A DNA stretch of 64,000 bases from JAHBTB01 sp964451255 (GCA_964451255.1 CAYVHL010000002.1:322071-386070); one strand, 5' to 3'. Positions 46,122 to 54,399 are shown, numbered from the stretch's first letter. Translations and numbers: made by a program. Notes: generated from the sequence alone by a model not told the origin.

Positions 46122-46138
46122 CCCCAGCGAACCTGGGG
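46122..46138 (+). promoter_or_regulatory. Hairpin in the leader of flgE
   Basis: CCCCAG (46122-46127) pairs with CTGGGG (46133-46138) around a 5-base loop in the 137-base gap between the TIGR02530 gene and flgE. It may tune the much higher hook protein output or process the mRNA. No further function is visible. Confidence 0.35.
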
Positions 46139-46207
46139 AGCTTGAAGCCCGGCCTGATCGGCCGGAACGCCTGACCCGGCCCGCTCCAACAGGAACAGAG
46201 AAAAGAC

Positions 46208-47467
46208 ATGCTTCAAGCCATGCTCGCTGGCGTCGCCAGCATCAAAGCGCAACAGACGCGCATGAACGTCATCGGCAACAACCTGGCCAACGTGAACACG
46301 ACCGCCTACAAGGACAGCCGCGTCACTTTCCAGGACATGTTGTCCCAGACCATTCGGGGTGCGACCCGGCCGAGCGGCAGTCTGGGAGGCACGAACGCGG
46401 TCCAATACGGATTGGGCGTGCTCGTGTCCAGCACCGACATCAACAGCGGTCAGGGAAGCCTGAACGCGACAAACCGGCCGACTGACTTTGCGATCCAGGG
46501 CAACGGGTTCTTCACGGTCTCTAACGGGGACGCGGTCTCCTACACCCGTGACGGCTCGTTTAGTTTGGACGCAGAAGGCGACTTGGTCCATTCCGCGACT
46601 GGACAACGCCTGCTGGGGTGGACAGCCGACTCAGCCACGGGAATCATCGACACCAACTCTCCGATCGGCCCGAGTTCGACGATCAGCATCCCGATCGGCG
46701 CCCGTACGGCCGTCCAACAGACCACCCAGATCAACTGGACGGGCAACCTGGACAGCCGCGTCTTTGGCGCGGGCACGCCCGGAACCACCAGCGGTCTTGT
46801 ACGGGTCTACGACTCCCTGGGCGACCAACACGACATCACCTTGTCGATCACCTCGGATTCGACCACAGCAAACAAGTGGAACTGGTCGGTCGCTGGTGCT
46901 AACGGGGACACCATAACCGGAGGGACCGGCAGTATGACGTTCGACCCGACGACCGGACAGATGCTCACCGGCAGCCCGGGCACCGTCACAGTCAACCCGC
47001 CGGCCAGCACTGGCACACCGAGCTTCACGATGGGGTTGGATCTCAGCACGATCAGCCAATTGGCGACTGACATGCAGATCCAGGCCAGTAGCCAGAACGG
47101 GTTTGCTCCCGGTTCTCTCTCGTCGTTCTCCGTAGGCAGCGACGGCATTGTCACGGGCCTCTACACGAACGGTCTGACCCGGCCTCTAGGCGAGATCGCC
47201 ATGGCGATTTTTCCGAACCCGACGGGTCTGCAACGCATGGGGAGCAACCTCTGGCAAGCCACCGACAACTCTGGCGTGCCGGTCGTCGGAGCCCCGTCGA
47301 CTGGCGGTCGAGGTCAGATCAGCGCGGGCTTCTTGGAGCAGTCGAACGTGGACATCAGCAACGAGTTCACCGACCTCATCGTGACGCAACGGGGCTTCCA
47401 AGCGAACACCAAGGTCGTGACCACCGTCGACGAGATGCTACAAGACCTGATCAATATGAAGCGTTAG
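46208..47467 (+). CDS. flgE: Flagellar hook protein FlgE
   Basis: The 419-residue protein has the rod/hook N-terminal motif (MLAGVASIKAQQTRMNVIGNNLANVNTTAYKDSR), a central FlgE D2-type beta domain, and the C-terminal motif EQSNVDISNEFTDLIVTQRGFQANTKVVTTVDEMLQDLINMKR split over the final helix. These helices form the D0 core of the hook. It ends the operon at a strong terminator. Confidence 0.95.
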   Translation: MLQAMLAGVASIKAQQTRMNVIGNNLANVNTTAYKDSRVTFQDMLSQTIRGATRPSGSLGGTNAVQYGLGVLVSSTDINSGQGSLNATNRPTDFAIQGNGFFTVSNGDAVSYTRDGSFSLDAEGDLVHSATGQRLLGWTADSATGIIDTNSPIGPSSTISIPIGARTAVQQTTQINWTGNLDSRVFGAGTPGTTSGLVRVYDSLGDQHDITLSITSDSTTANKWNWSVAGANGDTITGGTGSMTFDPTTGQMLTGSPGTVTVNPPASTGTPSFTMGLDLSTISQLATDMQIQASSQNGFAPGSLSSFSVGSDGIVTGLYTNGLTRPLGEIAMAIFPNPTGLQRMGSNLWQATDNSGVPVVGAPSTGGRGQISAGFLEQSNVDISNEFTDLIVTQRGFQANTKVVTTVDEMLQDLINMKR

Positions 47468-47488
47468 GTTTTACTGGGTGAGTAGCAA

Positions 47489-47524
47489 GACAGACCCCAC
47501 GGCAACAAAGCCGTGGGGTCTGTC
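47489..47524. terminator. Strong bidirectional hairpin terminator
   Basis: Arms 47489-47503 and 47510-47524 form 15 perfect base pairs with a 6-base AACAAA loop. It lies between the convergent flgE and PEP-CTERM genes and can serve both. Confidence 0.85.
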
Positions 47525-47543
47525 ATCTCAGTTAGAAGTGAAC

Positions 47544-48266
47544 TCAGCTCTTGCGGCGGCGCATCAGCAACGCGCTGATTCCAAAGCCGATCGCAGCCAG
47601 CGAGCCTGGCTCGGGGACGGCATTGCTCTGCACGTAGCCGTTCACCGTCGTTTGGATGCTCCAAGTCGCCGTCTGGCCCGCGAAGAGCACGTCGTTGACG
47701 TCGAAGACCTGCGGCAGGGTGTCGAGATTGACACCGCCTGGTCCGGCTTGACCCCAAGACCAGAAGCCGGAGAAGATAGGCACGGAGTTCTTGTTCAGAA
47801 CAAAGGCAGAATCAATGTAGAAGAAGTCGCTGGCGGTGTCCGCGTTCCCACTTGCGGTCGCCTGTCCTTCAAAATGGATGGTGTAGTTGATTGGCGCGGC
47901 CGTGTTGTTGATGACCGAGAACGCAGCAAAAGCCATGGACTGGCCCGTGGCGTCGGCATATCCCGAGCCCCCAGAATCTGCAACGCCACTGGCGGCAGAA
48001 TCGGTCACGAGGGTCGGTGTGACGCCCACAAGGCTAGCAATATTCGTCCAACTCGCACTAGCGCCCGATGTACCGGGTGTAACCGAATTGGCATTCACGT
48101 AGAGGTTGTTGCTCACCGGCAAAAAGATAACCCCTGGAGCACCAGCCGTGAGTTGAACCATGGCGTCGGCCGTACCCACGAAGGTGGCGGCGGCCATTGA
48201 GACCGCTGAGATGGCGGAAAGGCCGAGGGCAAGCGAAGCTACCAAAAGCTGTCTACGAATGTTCAT
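47544..48266 (-). CDS. PEP-CTERM exported protein
   Basis: ATG 48266 is preferred: it follows GGAAAC and opens a signal peptide (MNIRRQLLVASLALGLSAIS) that would be internal with the longer start at 48332. The 240-residue protein is Ala/Ser/Thr-rich and ends in a PEP-CTERM sorting tail: VPEPGSL, a hydrophobic helix, and RRRKS. Such tails are cleaved by an exosortase for surface anchoring or release. The central domain is not recognised. Confidence 0.85.
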   Translation of the reverse strand: MNIRRQLLVASLALGLSAISAVSMAAATFVGTADAMVQLTAGAPGVIFLPVSNNLYVNANSVTPGTSGASASWTNIASLVGVTPTLVTDSAASGVADSGGSGYADATGQSMAFAAFSVINNTAAPINYTIHFEGQATASGNADTASDFFYIDSAFVLNKNSVPIFSGFWSWGQAGPGGVNLDTLPQVFDVNDVLFAGQTATWSIQTTVNGYVQSNAVPEPGSLAAIGFGISALLMRRRKS

Positions 48267-48404
48267 GTGATGTTTCCTATCCAAAACCTGTACCAAGCTA
48301 AGTTTTTCGAGCAACATTGCCCGTACTTTCACTGCAATGATATCTACTAGTGGCGCGTTTCTGCCATCGGCCCAGAGAAAATCTGGTAGTTTTACGGGTC
48401 GATT

Positions 48405-48440
48405 GGGCCGAGCCCGCGACTAGCCTTGGTGGCTCGGGCC
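48405..48440 (+). other. Imperfect hairpin in the 300-base gap between divergent genes
   Basis: GGGCCGAGCC (48405-48414) can pair with GGCTCGGGCC (48431-48440) with one bulge. It lies between the divergent PEP-CTERM and RidA genes (48267-48566). I see no clear promoter boxes or other features in that gap. Confidence 0.3.
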
Positions 48441-48566
48441 GCCTTCTGAGGCAAGAGCCATTGACCTTCGGTGCGACGGCTCGTCCAGGGATCTGCTCGG
48501 GCAATCTGATCCATCGACTTATGGACAAGGCTGACCCTGGAAGCGGCCTTACGGTACATTCAATCC

Positions 48567-48947
48567 GTGCTTCGAGAAATCATCTCGACCGATCATGCGC
48601 CCTCGGCGATCGGTCCCTATTCCCAAGCCGTCCGTGCAGAAGGAAACTTCTTGTTTTGCAGTGGTCAGATCGCGCTAAGGCCGGACGGCTCGCTAGTCGA
48701 GGGGGACGTGCGCACGCAGTGCGAACAAGTCATGACCAACATTGGAGGGGTCCTGCAAGCGGCGGGGCTTGGGTTTCAGAGTGTCGTAAAGACGACGATC
48801 TTCTTATCCTCGATGGATCATTTCGCTGCGGTCAACGAGGTTTACGGTTCGCGGTTCTCAGCCGAGCCTCCAGCTAGAAGCACAGTCGCAGTGGCGGGCC
48901 TGCCCAAGGGTGTCGACGTCGAGATCGAGGTCATCGCGGTCTACTAG
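48567..48947 (+). CDS. ridA: RidA-family enamine/imine deaminase
   Basis: The 126-residue protein has the YjgF/RidA pattern: APSAIGPYSQAVRAEGNFLFCSGQI, then a C-terminal PPARSTVAVAGLPKGVDVEIEVIAVY with the conserved Arg and Glu that bind the carboxylate and activate water. It hydrolyses reactive 2-aminoacrylate-type intermediates. It starts at GTG 48567. The next gene follows after 9 bases. Confidence 0.93.
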   Translation: MLREIISTDHAPSAIGPYSQAVRAEGNFLFCSGQIALRPDGSLVEGDVRTQCEQVMTNIGGVLQAAGLGFQSVVKTTIFLSSMDHFAAVNEVYGSRFSAEPPARSTVAVAGLPKGVDVEIEVIAVY

Positions 48948-48956
48948 GTCCAGCTC

Positions 48957-49874
48957 ATGCGGCGCGTCGTCTCAGTGTCCCTCGGCTCCAGCAAGCGAGA
49001 CAAGATCCATGAGGCTCAGATTTTGGGCGAGGACTTCTTGTTGGAGCGCAGGGGCACCGACGGGGACATGCCCAAGTTCAAATCCCTCATGGAAGAATTG
49101 GACGGCCAGGTCGACGCTCTGACGGTCGGCGGCGCTGACATTTGGGTAGTGGTGGGTGAGCGGAAATATGCGTTCCGCGAGATCTTGAACCTGATATCCG
49201 GGGTGAAGCGAACGCCGGTCGTCGACGGTAGCGGCTTGAAACACACGTTGGAGCGGGAAACGGTCAGCCAGCTACAACAGTCTGGAAAGATCGACTTTGC
49301 AAAGGAGAGCGCGATGCTGGTCTCGGCGGTAGACCGGTATGGCATGGCCCAGGCTCTTGACGCGGCGTGTCCGCACGTCGTTTACGGCGACCTGATGTTC
49401 GGCCTTGGCATCCCCATACCGCTACGGAGCTACAAAGCGGTGGAGACCGTCGGCAAGATTTTCCTGCCTGTGGTGACGAGCCTGCCGTTCAAGTGGTTTT
49501 ATCCGACCGGCGAGAAGCAGGAACGGCGCACGCCCAAGTTTCCGGCGGTGTTCGCCGAGAGCACTGTCATTTGCGGAGACTTCCTCTATATCAAGAAGTA
49601 CGCCCCCGACCAGATGCCCGGCAAGACGATCATCACCAACACCGTCCGACAAGCCGACATCGAATGGCTGCGGACCACGGGCCTGAGCCGGATCATCACG
49701 ACAACACCGGTGATGGGAGGAGAGACGTTCGGCACAAACGTCATGGAGGGCGTGATCGTCGCAGTTTTGGGAAAAAGCCCGGACAAAATCAGTGCGGGCG
49801 AGTATTTGGACGTCTTAAAGAAACTAGAGTGGAGCCCGCAGGAAATCCCTTTGCGGGAGGCTACGGCAGTCTGA
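48957..49874 (+). CDS. Conserved protein paired with an acyl-ACP-reductase-like gene
   Basis: The 305-residue protein opens RRVVSVSLGSSKRDK and has a central DGSGLKHTLERETV and a C-terminal Rossmann-like part (GKTIITNTVRQADIEWLRTTGLSRIITTTPVMGGETFGTN). Similar proteins have been labelled quinate/shikimate 5-dehydrogenase-like, but I see no canonical shikimate dehydrogenase motif, so I keep the function open. It is followed 2 bases later by a Rossmann oxidoreductase, and the pair may act on one substrate. Confidence 0.5.
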   Translation: MRRVVSVSLGSSKRDKIHEAQILGEDFLLERRGTDGDMPKFKSLMEELDGQVDALTVGGADIWVVVGERKYAFREILNLISGVKRTPVVDGSGLKHTLERETVSQLQQSGKIDFAKESAMLVSAVDRYGMAQALDAACPHVVYGDLMFGLGIPIPLRSYKAVETVGKIFLPVVTSLPFKWFYPTGEKQERRTPKFPAVFAESTVICGDFLYIKKYAPDQMPGKTIITNTVRQADIEWLRTTGLSRIITTTPVMGGETFGTNVMEGVIVAVLGKSPDKISAGEYLDVLKKLEWSPQEIPLREATAV

Positions 49875-49876
49875 GC

Positions 49877-50938
49877 ATGGTTCGATTCGCGTTCATTGTC
49901 CACCCGATCGCGCCGAAAGACGTCGCGAGAAAGTTTCCCGTCGCCAAGCTGATGCCTGACGAGGCCATCGAAGCGCTCATCCGGACCATGAAGCCGTCTG
50001 TCGCGAGCCACATCACCGGCGTCCGATCGATCACAGGGGCGGAGACGGAAGGCGTTTTCATCGGACTTCCAATGACCCCAAGAATGTTCTTGGAAGATCC
50101 GATCGAGTCGGTCTATGACAAGATCGTCGCCTGTTGTGACATAGCCGCCAGCGAGGGCTGCGAGATCATCGGCCTCGGCGCGTTCACAAGCGTGGTCGGT
50201 GACGGCGGCCAGACAGTCGCGTCAAGATCAAAGATCGCGGTGACGACCGGCAACAGCTACACCGTTGCCACGGCCATCGAGGGGACGCTCGACGCCTGCG
50301 GGAAAGTCGGCCTGGACACGGGACGCGCCACCTTGGCAGTCGTCGGCGCGACTGGCGCGATAGGCCGGACCTGCGCGATCTCTTTGTCGTCGGCCTTTGC
50401 AAGGACCATCTTGGTGGGCCGGGACATGGCTAAGACGGAAGACGTGGCCGCTGAGGTTGAACGTGCCGAGGCGACCACAGAAGTCCATCACGTCCGCGAG
50501 GCGGACGTGATCGTCACGGTGACTTCCTCTGAAAACGCCGTCATTCAACCGGCCGACCTCAAACCCGGCGCGGTCGTCTGCGACGTCGCCCGTCCGCGTG
50601 ACGTCAGCACGCGGGTCGCGAAGGAAAGGCCCGACGTCCTGGTGATCGAAGGAGGGGTCGTCAGCGTGCCTGGGGACGTCGATTTCGGATTAGATTTTGG
50701 TTTCCCGCCGAAGACCGCCTATGCCTGCATGAGCGAGACAATGATGCTGGCCCTTGACGGTCGCCCCGAGTCGTTCACGCTGGGTAAGGGAGTGTCTGTC
50801 GAACAAGTACAGGAGACCCAACGCCTTGCCGCGAAGCACGGCTTCCACCTTGCCGGCTACCGCTCCTTTGAAAAGGAAGTAGGTGCCGCCGCGATCCAAC
50901 GTGTCCGTGCCGCCCGACTTGAATCGGCCTCGGTCTGA
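49877..50938 (+). CDS. Rossmann-fold reductase resembling cyanobacterial long-chain acyl-ACP reductase
   Basis: ATG 49877 is the start; a longer frame from 49367 runs inside the upstream gene. The 353-residue protein shows GLGAFTSVVGDGGQT and VTTGNSYTVATAIEG. An NAD(P)-binding ATLAVVGATGAIGRTCA follows, then VIEGGVVSVPGDVDFGLDFGFP and SETMMLALDGR. This order matches the cyanobacterial acyl-ACP reductase (AAR) family as I remember it, including Thr-Gly-Asn before the Rossmann motif. AAR makes fatty aldehydes; whether this homologue does so is not shown. It follows 48957 directly. Confidence 0.6.
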   Translation: MVRFAFIVHPIAPKDVARKFPVAKLMPDEAIEALIRTMKPSVASHITGVRSITGAETEGVFIGLPMTPRMFLEDPIESVYDKIVACCDIAASEGCEIIGLGAFTSVVGDGGQTVASRSKIAVTTGNSYTVATAIEGTLDACGKVGLDTGRATLAVVGATGAIGRTCAISLSSAFARTILVGRDMAKTEDVAAEVERAEATTEVHHVREADVIVTVTSSENAVIQPADLKPGAVVCDVARPRDVSTRVAKERPDVLVIEGGVVSVPGDVDFGLDFGFPPKTAYACMSETMMLALDGRPESFTLGKGVSVEQVQETQRLAAKHGFHLAGYRSFEKEVGAAAIQRVRAARLESASV

Positions 50939-50940
50939 CC

Positions 50941-51684
50941 ATGATCGATGTCTCCGGGCTGTGCCACTCATTCGACGGAAAGCCCGTCCTGCGCGGCCTG
51001 GATCTGGCCGTGTCTCAAGGCGAGATCGTGGTCGTGATGGGGAGCTCGGGCGGGGGCAAGACGACGCTTCTGCGATGTGTGGCGGGACTTTTACGCCCTG
51101 ATTCCGGTGAGATCCGCGTCGACGGCGTCAGCGTCACGGCTGAGCCGGACCGAGCAAGGGCCAAGACCGGATTCGTCTTCCAGTACGCGGCGCTGTTCGA
51201 CTATCTCAACGTGTCTGAGAACGTCCTCTTTGGGTTGCGGCGACGGAGACGCCTCACGACGGGCCAGGCAAGGGAGGTCGTCCAAGCACAGTTGGCGCAG
51301 GTGGGATTGGAGGGTGCCGAAGGCCTGTTGCCAAGCGAACTGAGCGGGGGCATGAGGAAACGCGTCGGCCTGGCTCGGGCCCTGTGCCAGGAGCCCAGGG
51401 TGATCCTCTATGACGAGCCGACAAGCGGCCTCGATCCCGTGACCGCCTATTCGATCGACCAACTGGTCGTCGAAACCCGTGACCGCCTTGGTGTCACAAG
51501 CTTGGTGGTCAGCCATGACGTGACGAGCGTGTTGAGAGTCGCTGACCGGATCGCCTTCCTGGCTGACGGCGAGTGGGCGTTTGTCGGGACACCCGCCGAG
51601 TTCCGCGCGATCAAAGAAGGTCCGGTTGCCGAACTTGTCGCCAAGTCACGCGCCGAAAGCCTCTCTGTGGAAGCGACAGGGTGA
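50941..51684 (+). CDS. ABC transporter ATP-binding protein, MlaF type
   Basis: The 247-residue ATPase has Walker A GSSGGGKTT, signature LSGGMRKRVGLARAL, Walker B VILYDEPTSGLDP and switch His in VVSHD. The SGGMRKR form is typical of MlaF/Mkl ATPases that energise phospholipid or sterol transport with MlaE and MlaD. Neither partner is in the window. It follows the reductase by 2 bases, so it belongs to the ridA-reductase transcript. A lipid connection with the acyl-ACP-reductase-like gene is plausible but inferred. Confidence 0.85.
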   Translation: MIDVSGLCHSFDGKPVLRGLDLAVSQGEIVVVMGSSGGGKTTLLRCVAGLLRPDSGEIRVDGVSVTAEPDRARAKTGFVFQYAALFDYLNVSENVLFGLRRRRRLTTGQAREVVQAQLAQVGLEGAEGLLPSELSGGMRKRVGLARALCQEPRVILYDEPTSGLDPVTAYSIDQLVVETRDRLGVTSLVVSHDVTSVLRVADRIAFLADGEWAFVGTPAEFRAIKEGPVAELVAKSRAESLSVEATG

Positions 51685-51765
51685 GCCAGCCCTAACCTTT
51701 GCATTGAGAAATGCGTATATGTTGAATGTGGGCGCGCCAGGGGCAAGTCCAGCAACAGGAAACCG

Positions 51766-52239
51766 ATGAAAAACATGATCAAGACAGTCGCCGTTGCCGG
51801 GCTCGCCATCGTGGCGGCCCTCGCCATGGCCCAGCAGGGTGGATCACGGACCGGGGCGAGGGGGGCGACGTTCTCTGAAGCCGATGCCAAACAGATGATC
51901 AACATCTTTCGGAGCGCCCACGTCAAGGCGCTTGGCTCCATCCATCTGAGCGCGGACCAGAAGAAGAAGGCCGCCGCGATCGACGGCAAGCATTTGGACA
52001 AGTTCATCAAGAGCCAGATGGAGATGACCAAGGACCTGAAGAGCGCCAAGGGTTCGAACGGTCAGCCAAGCCCGGCCCTCCAGAAGAAGGCGCAAGCCTC
52101 GATGGGTGAGTACAAGGCCTGGCAGGACGAGCTGAAGAAGGCCCTGGGTGCGGCGAAGTACAAGGAGTACCAGACCGCCTTTCAAAAGGAAATCCAGACC
52201 CAAATGCAAAAGCTCTTTGCCAAGAAAGGCAAAGGCTAG
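51766..52239 (+). CDS. Exported helical protein, Spy/CpxP-like
   Basis: The 157-residue protein has a signal peptide ending ALA-MAQQ and then Lys/Ala/Gln-rich helices. The segment LSADQKKKAAAIDGKHLDKF matches the LTxxQ motif region of Spy-like periplasmic chaperones. The C-terminus is Lys-rich. A homologous gene follows at 52351. Both probably arose by duplication and act in the periplasm or outside. Confidence 0.65.
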   Translation: MKNMIKTVAVAGLAIVAALAMAQQGGSRTGARGATFSEADAKQMINIFRSAHVKALGSIHLSADQKKKAAAIDGKHLDKFIKSQMEMTKDLKSAKGSNGQPSPALQKKAQASMGEYKAWQDELKKALGAAKYKEYQTAFQKEIQTQMQKLFAKKGKG

Positions 52240-52260
52240 GGACAAACCTTAACGAAACCT

Positions 52261-52296
52261 CAAGCGGGCCCGCGGCGAAATGCCGTGGGCCCGTTG
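52261..52296 (+). terminator. Hairpin terminator after first Spy-like gene
   Basis: Arms 52265-52276 and 52282-52293 form 12 pairs (one G-U) around GAAAT, extended by CAA/TTG with one bulge. It separates the two Spy-like genes. Confidence 0.75.
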
Positions 52297-52350
52297 AACA
52301 TTGCCTACCGCCGTCCGTCAGTACTTTCAGTCCCTGTACTAGGAACGACA

Positions 52351-52824
52351 ATGAAAAAATTGATCAAGATCCTGATCGTGGCAGGCGCCCTCGCAGCGAT
52401 GGCCACTACTTCGTTGGCACAAGCCGCCGGACCTCGCGGTGGCGGCCAGGGCGGAGCGAACATGCAACAGCGCATGAAGCAACGCGAAGCCATGATGACC
52501 AAGATTTACGACCAGCTTGGGCTGACCGCAGACCAGAAGAAGAAGATCGCCGCGCTTGACAAGGCCCGGGCCGAGAAGATGAAGGCCGAGTTTTCGAAGA
52601 ACGCCGGCAAGACCGCGCCGACTCCAGACCAGCAGAAGGCCCGACGCGAGGAGTTCAAGAAGGCTCAAGAGCAGTACGACGCCAGTCTGAAGAAGATCAT
52701 GGGTGAAGCGAAGTACACCAAGTTCGTGCAACTCCGCAAAGACGCCATGGCCAAGATGCGTCAGAACCGTGGAGGCGGTGGTCGTCCTGGTGCGCCTCGC
52801 GGCGGTGGCGGCGGCATTAGCTAA
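52351..52824 (+). CDS. Exported Spy-like helical protein with Gly/Arg tail
   Basis: ATG 52351, preceded by AGGAACGACA, opens a signal peptide ending SLAQA; the longer start at 52285 lies in the terminator. The 157-residue protein has GLTADQKKKIAALDKARAEKMKAEF, close to the equivalent segment of the gene at 51766, and a second helix with EEFKKAQEQYDASLKKIMGEAKY. The last 25 residues are a Gly/Arg/Pro-rich tail. It is Spy/LTxxQ-like; the function is not established here. Confidence 0.68.
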   Translation: MKKLIKILIVAGALAAMATTSLAQAAGPRGGGQGGANMQQRMKQREAMMTKIYDQLGLTADQKKKIAALDKARAEKMKAEFSKNAGKTAPTPDQQKARREEFKKAQEQYDASLKKIMGEAKYTKFVQLRKDAMAKMRQNRGGGGRPGAPRGGGGGIS

Positions 52825-52844
52825 GGATCCTGCCTGACGCCTCA

Positions 52845-52880
52845 GCGCCGGCCCTTGAGACTTGCTCTCGGGGCCGGCGC
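52845..52880. terminator. Bidirectional hairpin terminator
   Basis: GCGCCGGCCC (52845-52854) pairs perfectly with GGGCCGGCGC (52871-52880). It lies between the convergent Spy-like and acetyltransferase genes. Confidence 0.75.
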
Positions 52881-52903
52881 CATTTGTGGACGTGCCATGG
52901 GCC

Positions 52904-53440
52904 CTAATCTGAAACCGACAGGACGGGCAACGTGAAGCCCCACTCGCAAGACTGGTCTGGGTCTCCCGGGCAGATACGGTCACCGACGCGCACGGCGCCA
53001 AGACGCTCATACATCGCGTGAGCGTGGGTGAGTTTCTTGTCGCTCCAGAGTTCGATGCTCTCCCTTCCGGCCCGGCGAGCTTGCTCTTGGACGTGTTCGG
53101 TCAGGCGTCGCCCGAGGCCCTGGCCCCGCGCTTCTGGCTTGATGTAGAGCCGGACGAGCTCGCAATCTGTCCCGGCGGCACGCACGTGGCCGTCCACCAC
53201 GGTCGTCTTACCGACATCGCCGGGTAACCGGTCGTGCAGGCACAGACCGACGCACCCGACGACCTCTCCGTCATGCTCGGCGACCCAGAAAGCGTCGGGA
53301 GGGGGATAGCTCTCCTCGACGGTGTAGAGATCCAGGCAGTAACCGTCGGCCTCCCATGTGAACCCGTATTCGTGAAACACCCTCTGGACGATCTCCACGA
53401 CCGCGTCGCCGTCTCCGGCCCGAAACGGCCTGATCACCAT
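52904..53440 (-). CDS. GNAT-family N-acetyltransferase
   Basis: ATG 53440 is chosen, giving the usual GNAT opening MVIRPFRAGDGDAVVEI; the frame extends to 53485. The acetyl-CoA site is visible as ELVRLYIKPEARGQGLGRRL (R/Q-x-x-G-x-G/A), and motif B as SIELWSDKKLTHAHAMYERLGA. The 178-residue length is standard. The substrate is unknown. It is divergent from the tRNA-Lys gene. Confidence 0.85.
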   Translation of the reverse strand: MVIRPFRAGDGDAVVEIVQRVFHEYGFTWEADGYCLDLYTVEESYPPPDAFWVAEHDGEVVGCVGLCLHDRLPGDVGKTTVVDGHVRAAGTDCELVRLYIKPEARGQGLGRRLTEHVQEQARRAGRESIELWSDKKLTHAHAMYERLGAVRVGDRICPGDPDQSCEWGFTLPVLSVSD

Positions 53441-53528
53441 CAATTGACGGTACCCGCGGGCACGTGTGGCCCGCCCCGGTCCCACGCCCTTGACCCTGCC
53501 AGCCCGCAGTGGTATCCTGACGCCTCCC

Positions 53529-53605
<77 letters not shown>

Positions 53606-53619
53606 GATTGAACTGGATA

Positions 53620-53644
53620 ACCTGCACATATCGTGCAGGTTTTT
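53620..53644 (+). terminator. Rho-independent terminator of tRNA-Lys
   Basis: ACCTGCAC (53620-53627) pairs with GTGCAGGT (53633-53640) around ATATC and is followed by TTTT. It lies inside the islet, so the element either restored or replaced the tRNA terminator. Confidence 0.85.
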
Positions 53645-53688
53645 CTGTTTCCGACGGCAGAGAGTCCTGGACGTTCAAAAAGTTGGTG

Positions 53689-53694
53689 TATAAT
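53689..53694 (+). promoter_or_regulatory. -10 box of the first riboswitch-like leader
   Basis: A perfect TATAAT lies 8 bases before the first stem of the RNA leader, placing transcription start at about 53701. The -35 region is weak. Confidence 0.5.
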
Positions 53695-53701
53695 TTGAGG
53701 A

Positions 53702-53846
53702 GCATCAGGAGAGGGCCAGTGGCCCCGGCAACCGGGCATAGAGACGCCACGGTGCCTACGGCGCAAGCCAGATGTGCGGTGACAAACCGAAACAAAAAGT
53801 CTCTGCCGCGAAGAGCGGTGCCTGATGCACCTAGACAGGTGCACGA
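53702..53846 (+). promoter_or_regulatory. Riboswitch-like leader 1, compact SAM-clan-type four-way junction
   Basis: P1 is GCATC (53702-53706) with GATGT (53771-53775). P2 is GGGCC (53713-53717) with GGCCC (53721-53725). P3 is built from GGCAACC (53727-53733) against CGGTGC (53750-53755), with an inner GGC/GCC. P4 is GGC-GCAA-GCC (53760-53769). GGCAACC...GGTGC and the J1/2 AGGAG resemble S-box riboswitches, but P2 lacks the kink-turn. Downstream, CCTGATGC (53821-53828) complements 53702-53709 exactly. TGCACCT (53826-53832) pairs with AGGTGCA (53837-53843), hiding the ribosome binding site of gene A. The two pairings overlap, giving an OFF-switch logic. The ligand is not known. Confidence 0.55.
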
Positions 53847-54200
53847 ATGAAGAACATCCAAGAATGCAGCGGCCGCTGGCACTGCACAAGTAGTTTCGCC
53901 GGGCAGACACGTCTCGAGACAATGTCCCTCGTGTTCGACGACAACAAGGTCGGTGGGCCAGGAACTGACGATTCGGGTTGTTTCAGCTATTGCGGTCATG
54001 TGGTCGGGGACGACGTGATCCTGCTGGAGAAGAAATACTTCGTCCTACGGGAAGAGGATCCAGGTGTCATTGAGTGCTCGGGGGTTTGGGACGGTGAGCA
54101 GATTCGAGGGACTTGGCATCTCCGAAGCCGGCCATGGGTCGCTGGCAAATTCGACCTCTGGCCAGTTGCGACGCTTCTGGCTTCCACTTCCGAGCCGTAG
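53847..54200 (+). CDS. Small protein A under the riboswitch-like leader
   Basis: The 117-residue protein starts at ATG 53847 just after the hairpin that masks AGGTG. It opens with CSGRWHCTSSF, has GGPGTDDSGCFSYCGHVVGDDVILLEKKYF in the middle and ends with CSGVWDGEQIRGTWHLRSRPWVAGKFDLWP. The repeated Gly-x-Trp pattern and alternating strands suggest a small lipocalin-like beta-barrel of unknown function. No signal peptide is present. A decayed paralogue lies at 56807. Ligand-dependent translational control is inferred from the leader. Confidence 0.6.
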   Translation: MKNIQECSGRWHCTSSFAGQTRLETMSLVFDDNKVGGPGTDDSGCFSYCGHVVGDDVILLEKKYFVLREEDPGVIECSGVWDGEQIRGTWHLRSRPWVAGKFDLWPVATLLASTSEP

Positions 54201-54221
54201 CGGGCGGTGAGACTGAGACAG

Positions 54222-54252
54222 CCCCTTGTGTCAAGCCCAATGGCACAAGGGG
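54222..54252 (+). terminator. Hairpin after gene A
   Basis: CCCCTTGTG (54222-54230) pairs perfectly with CACAAGGGG (54244-54252), 22 bases past the stop of gene A. No T-run follows. Confidence 0.55.
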
Positions 54253-54283
54253 GCGAAAGCACTTCTCAAGACCATTCGAACCT

Positions 54284-54338
54284 ACTTCTCCAAATGTTTT
54301 GAGAAGTGGGAAGGTGTTCTCAAAACATTTCGAGAAGT
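54284..54338. repeat. Large inverted repeat with nested ACTTCTC/GAGAAGT palindrome
   Basis: Arms 54284-54305 and 54317-54338 match over 22 bases with one mismatch and an 11-base spacer. Each arm itself contains half of an ACTTCTC...GAGAAGT palindrome, and another ACTTCTC occurs at 54261-54267. It lies 60-120 bases upstream of the second leader's promoter and could be an operator or a stable RNA hairpin. Confidence 0.8.
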
Positions 54339-54399
54339 GAGAATAGAAGCGCTGGGTCAACGACCACACGATACATTGAGGGGGACGGTAACGGCGAGA

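Noticed and set aside
49367..49876. Longer start for the acyl-ACP-reductase-like gene
   Set aside because: The extra 170 residues overlap the upstream gene in another frame and are Arg/His-rich noise; ATG 49877 matches the family start.
53702..53775. Reading leader 1 as a c-di-GMP, TPP or cobalamin riboswitch
   Set aside because: Hallmark strings of those classes are missing; only the SAM-clan GGCAACC/GGTGC pairing and four-way plan fit.
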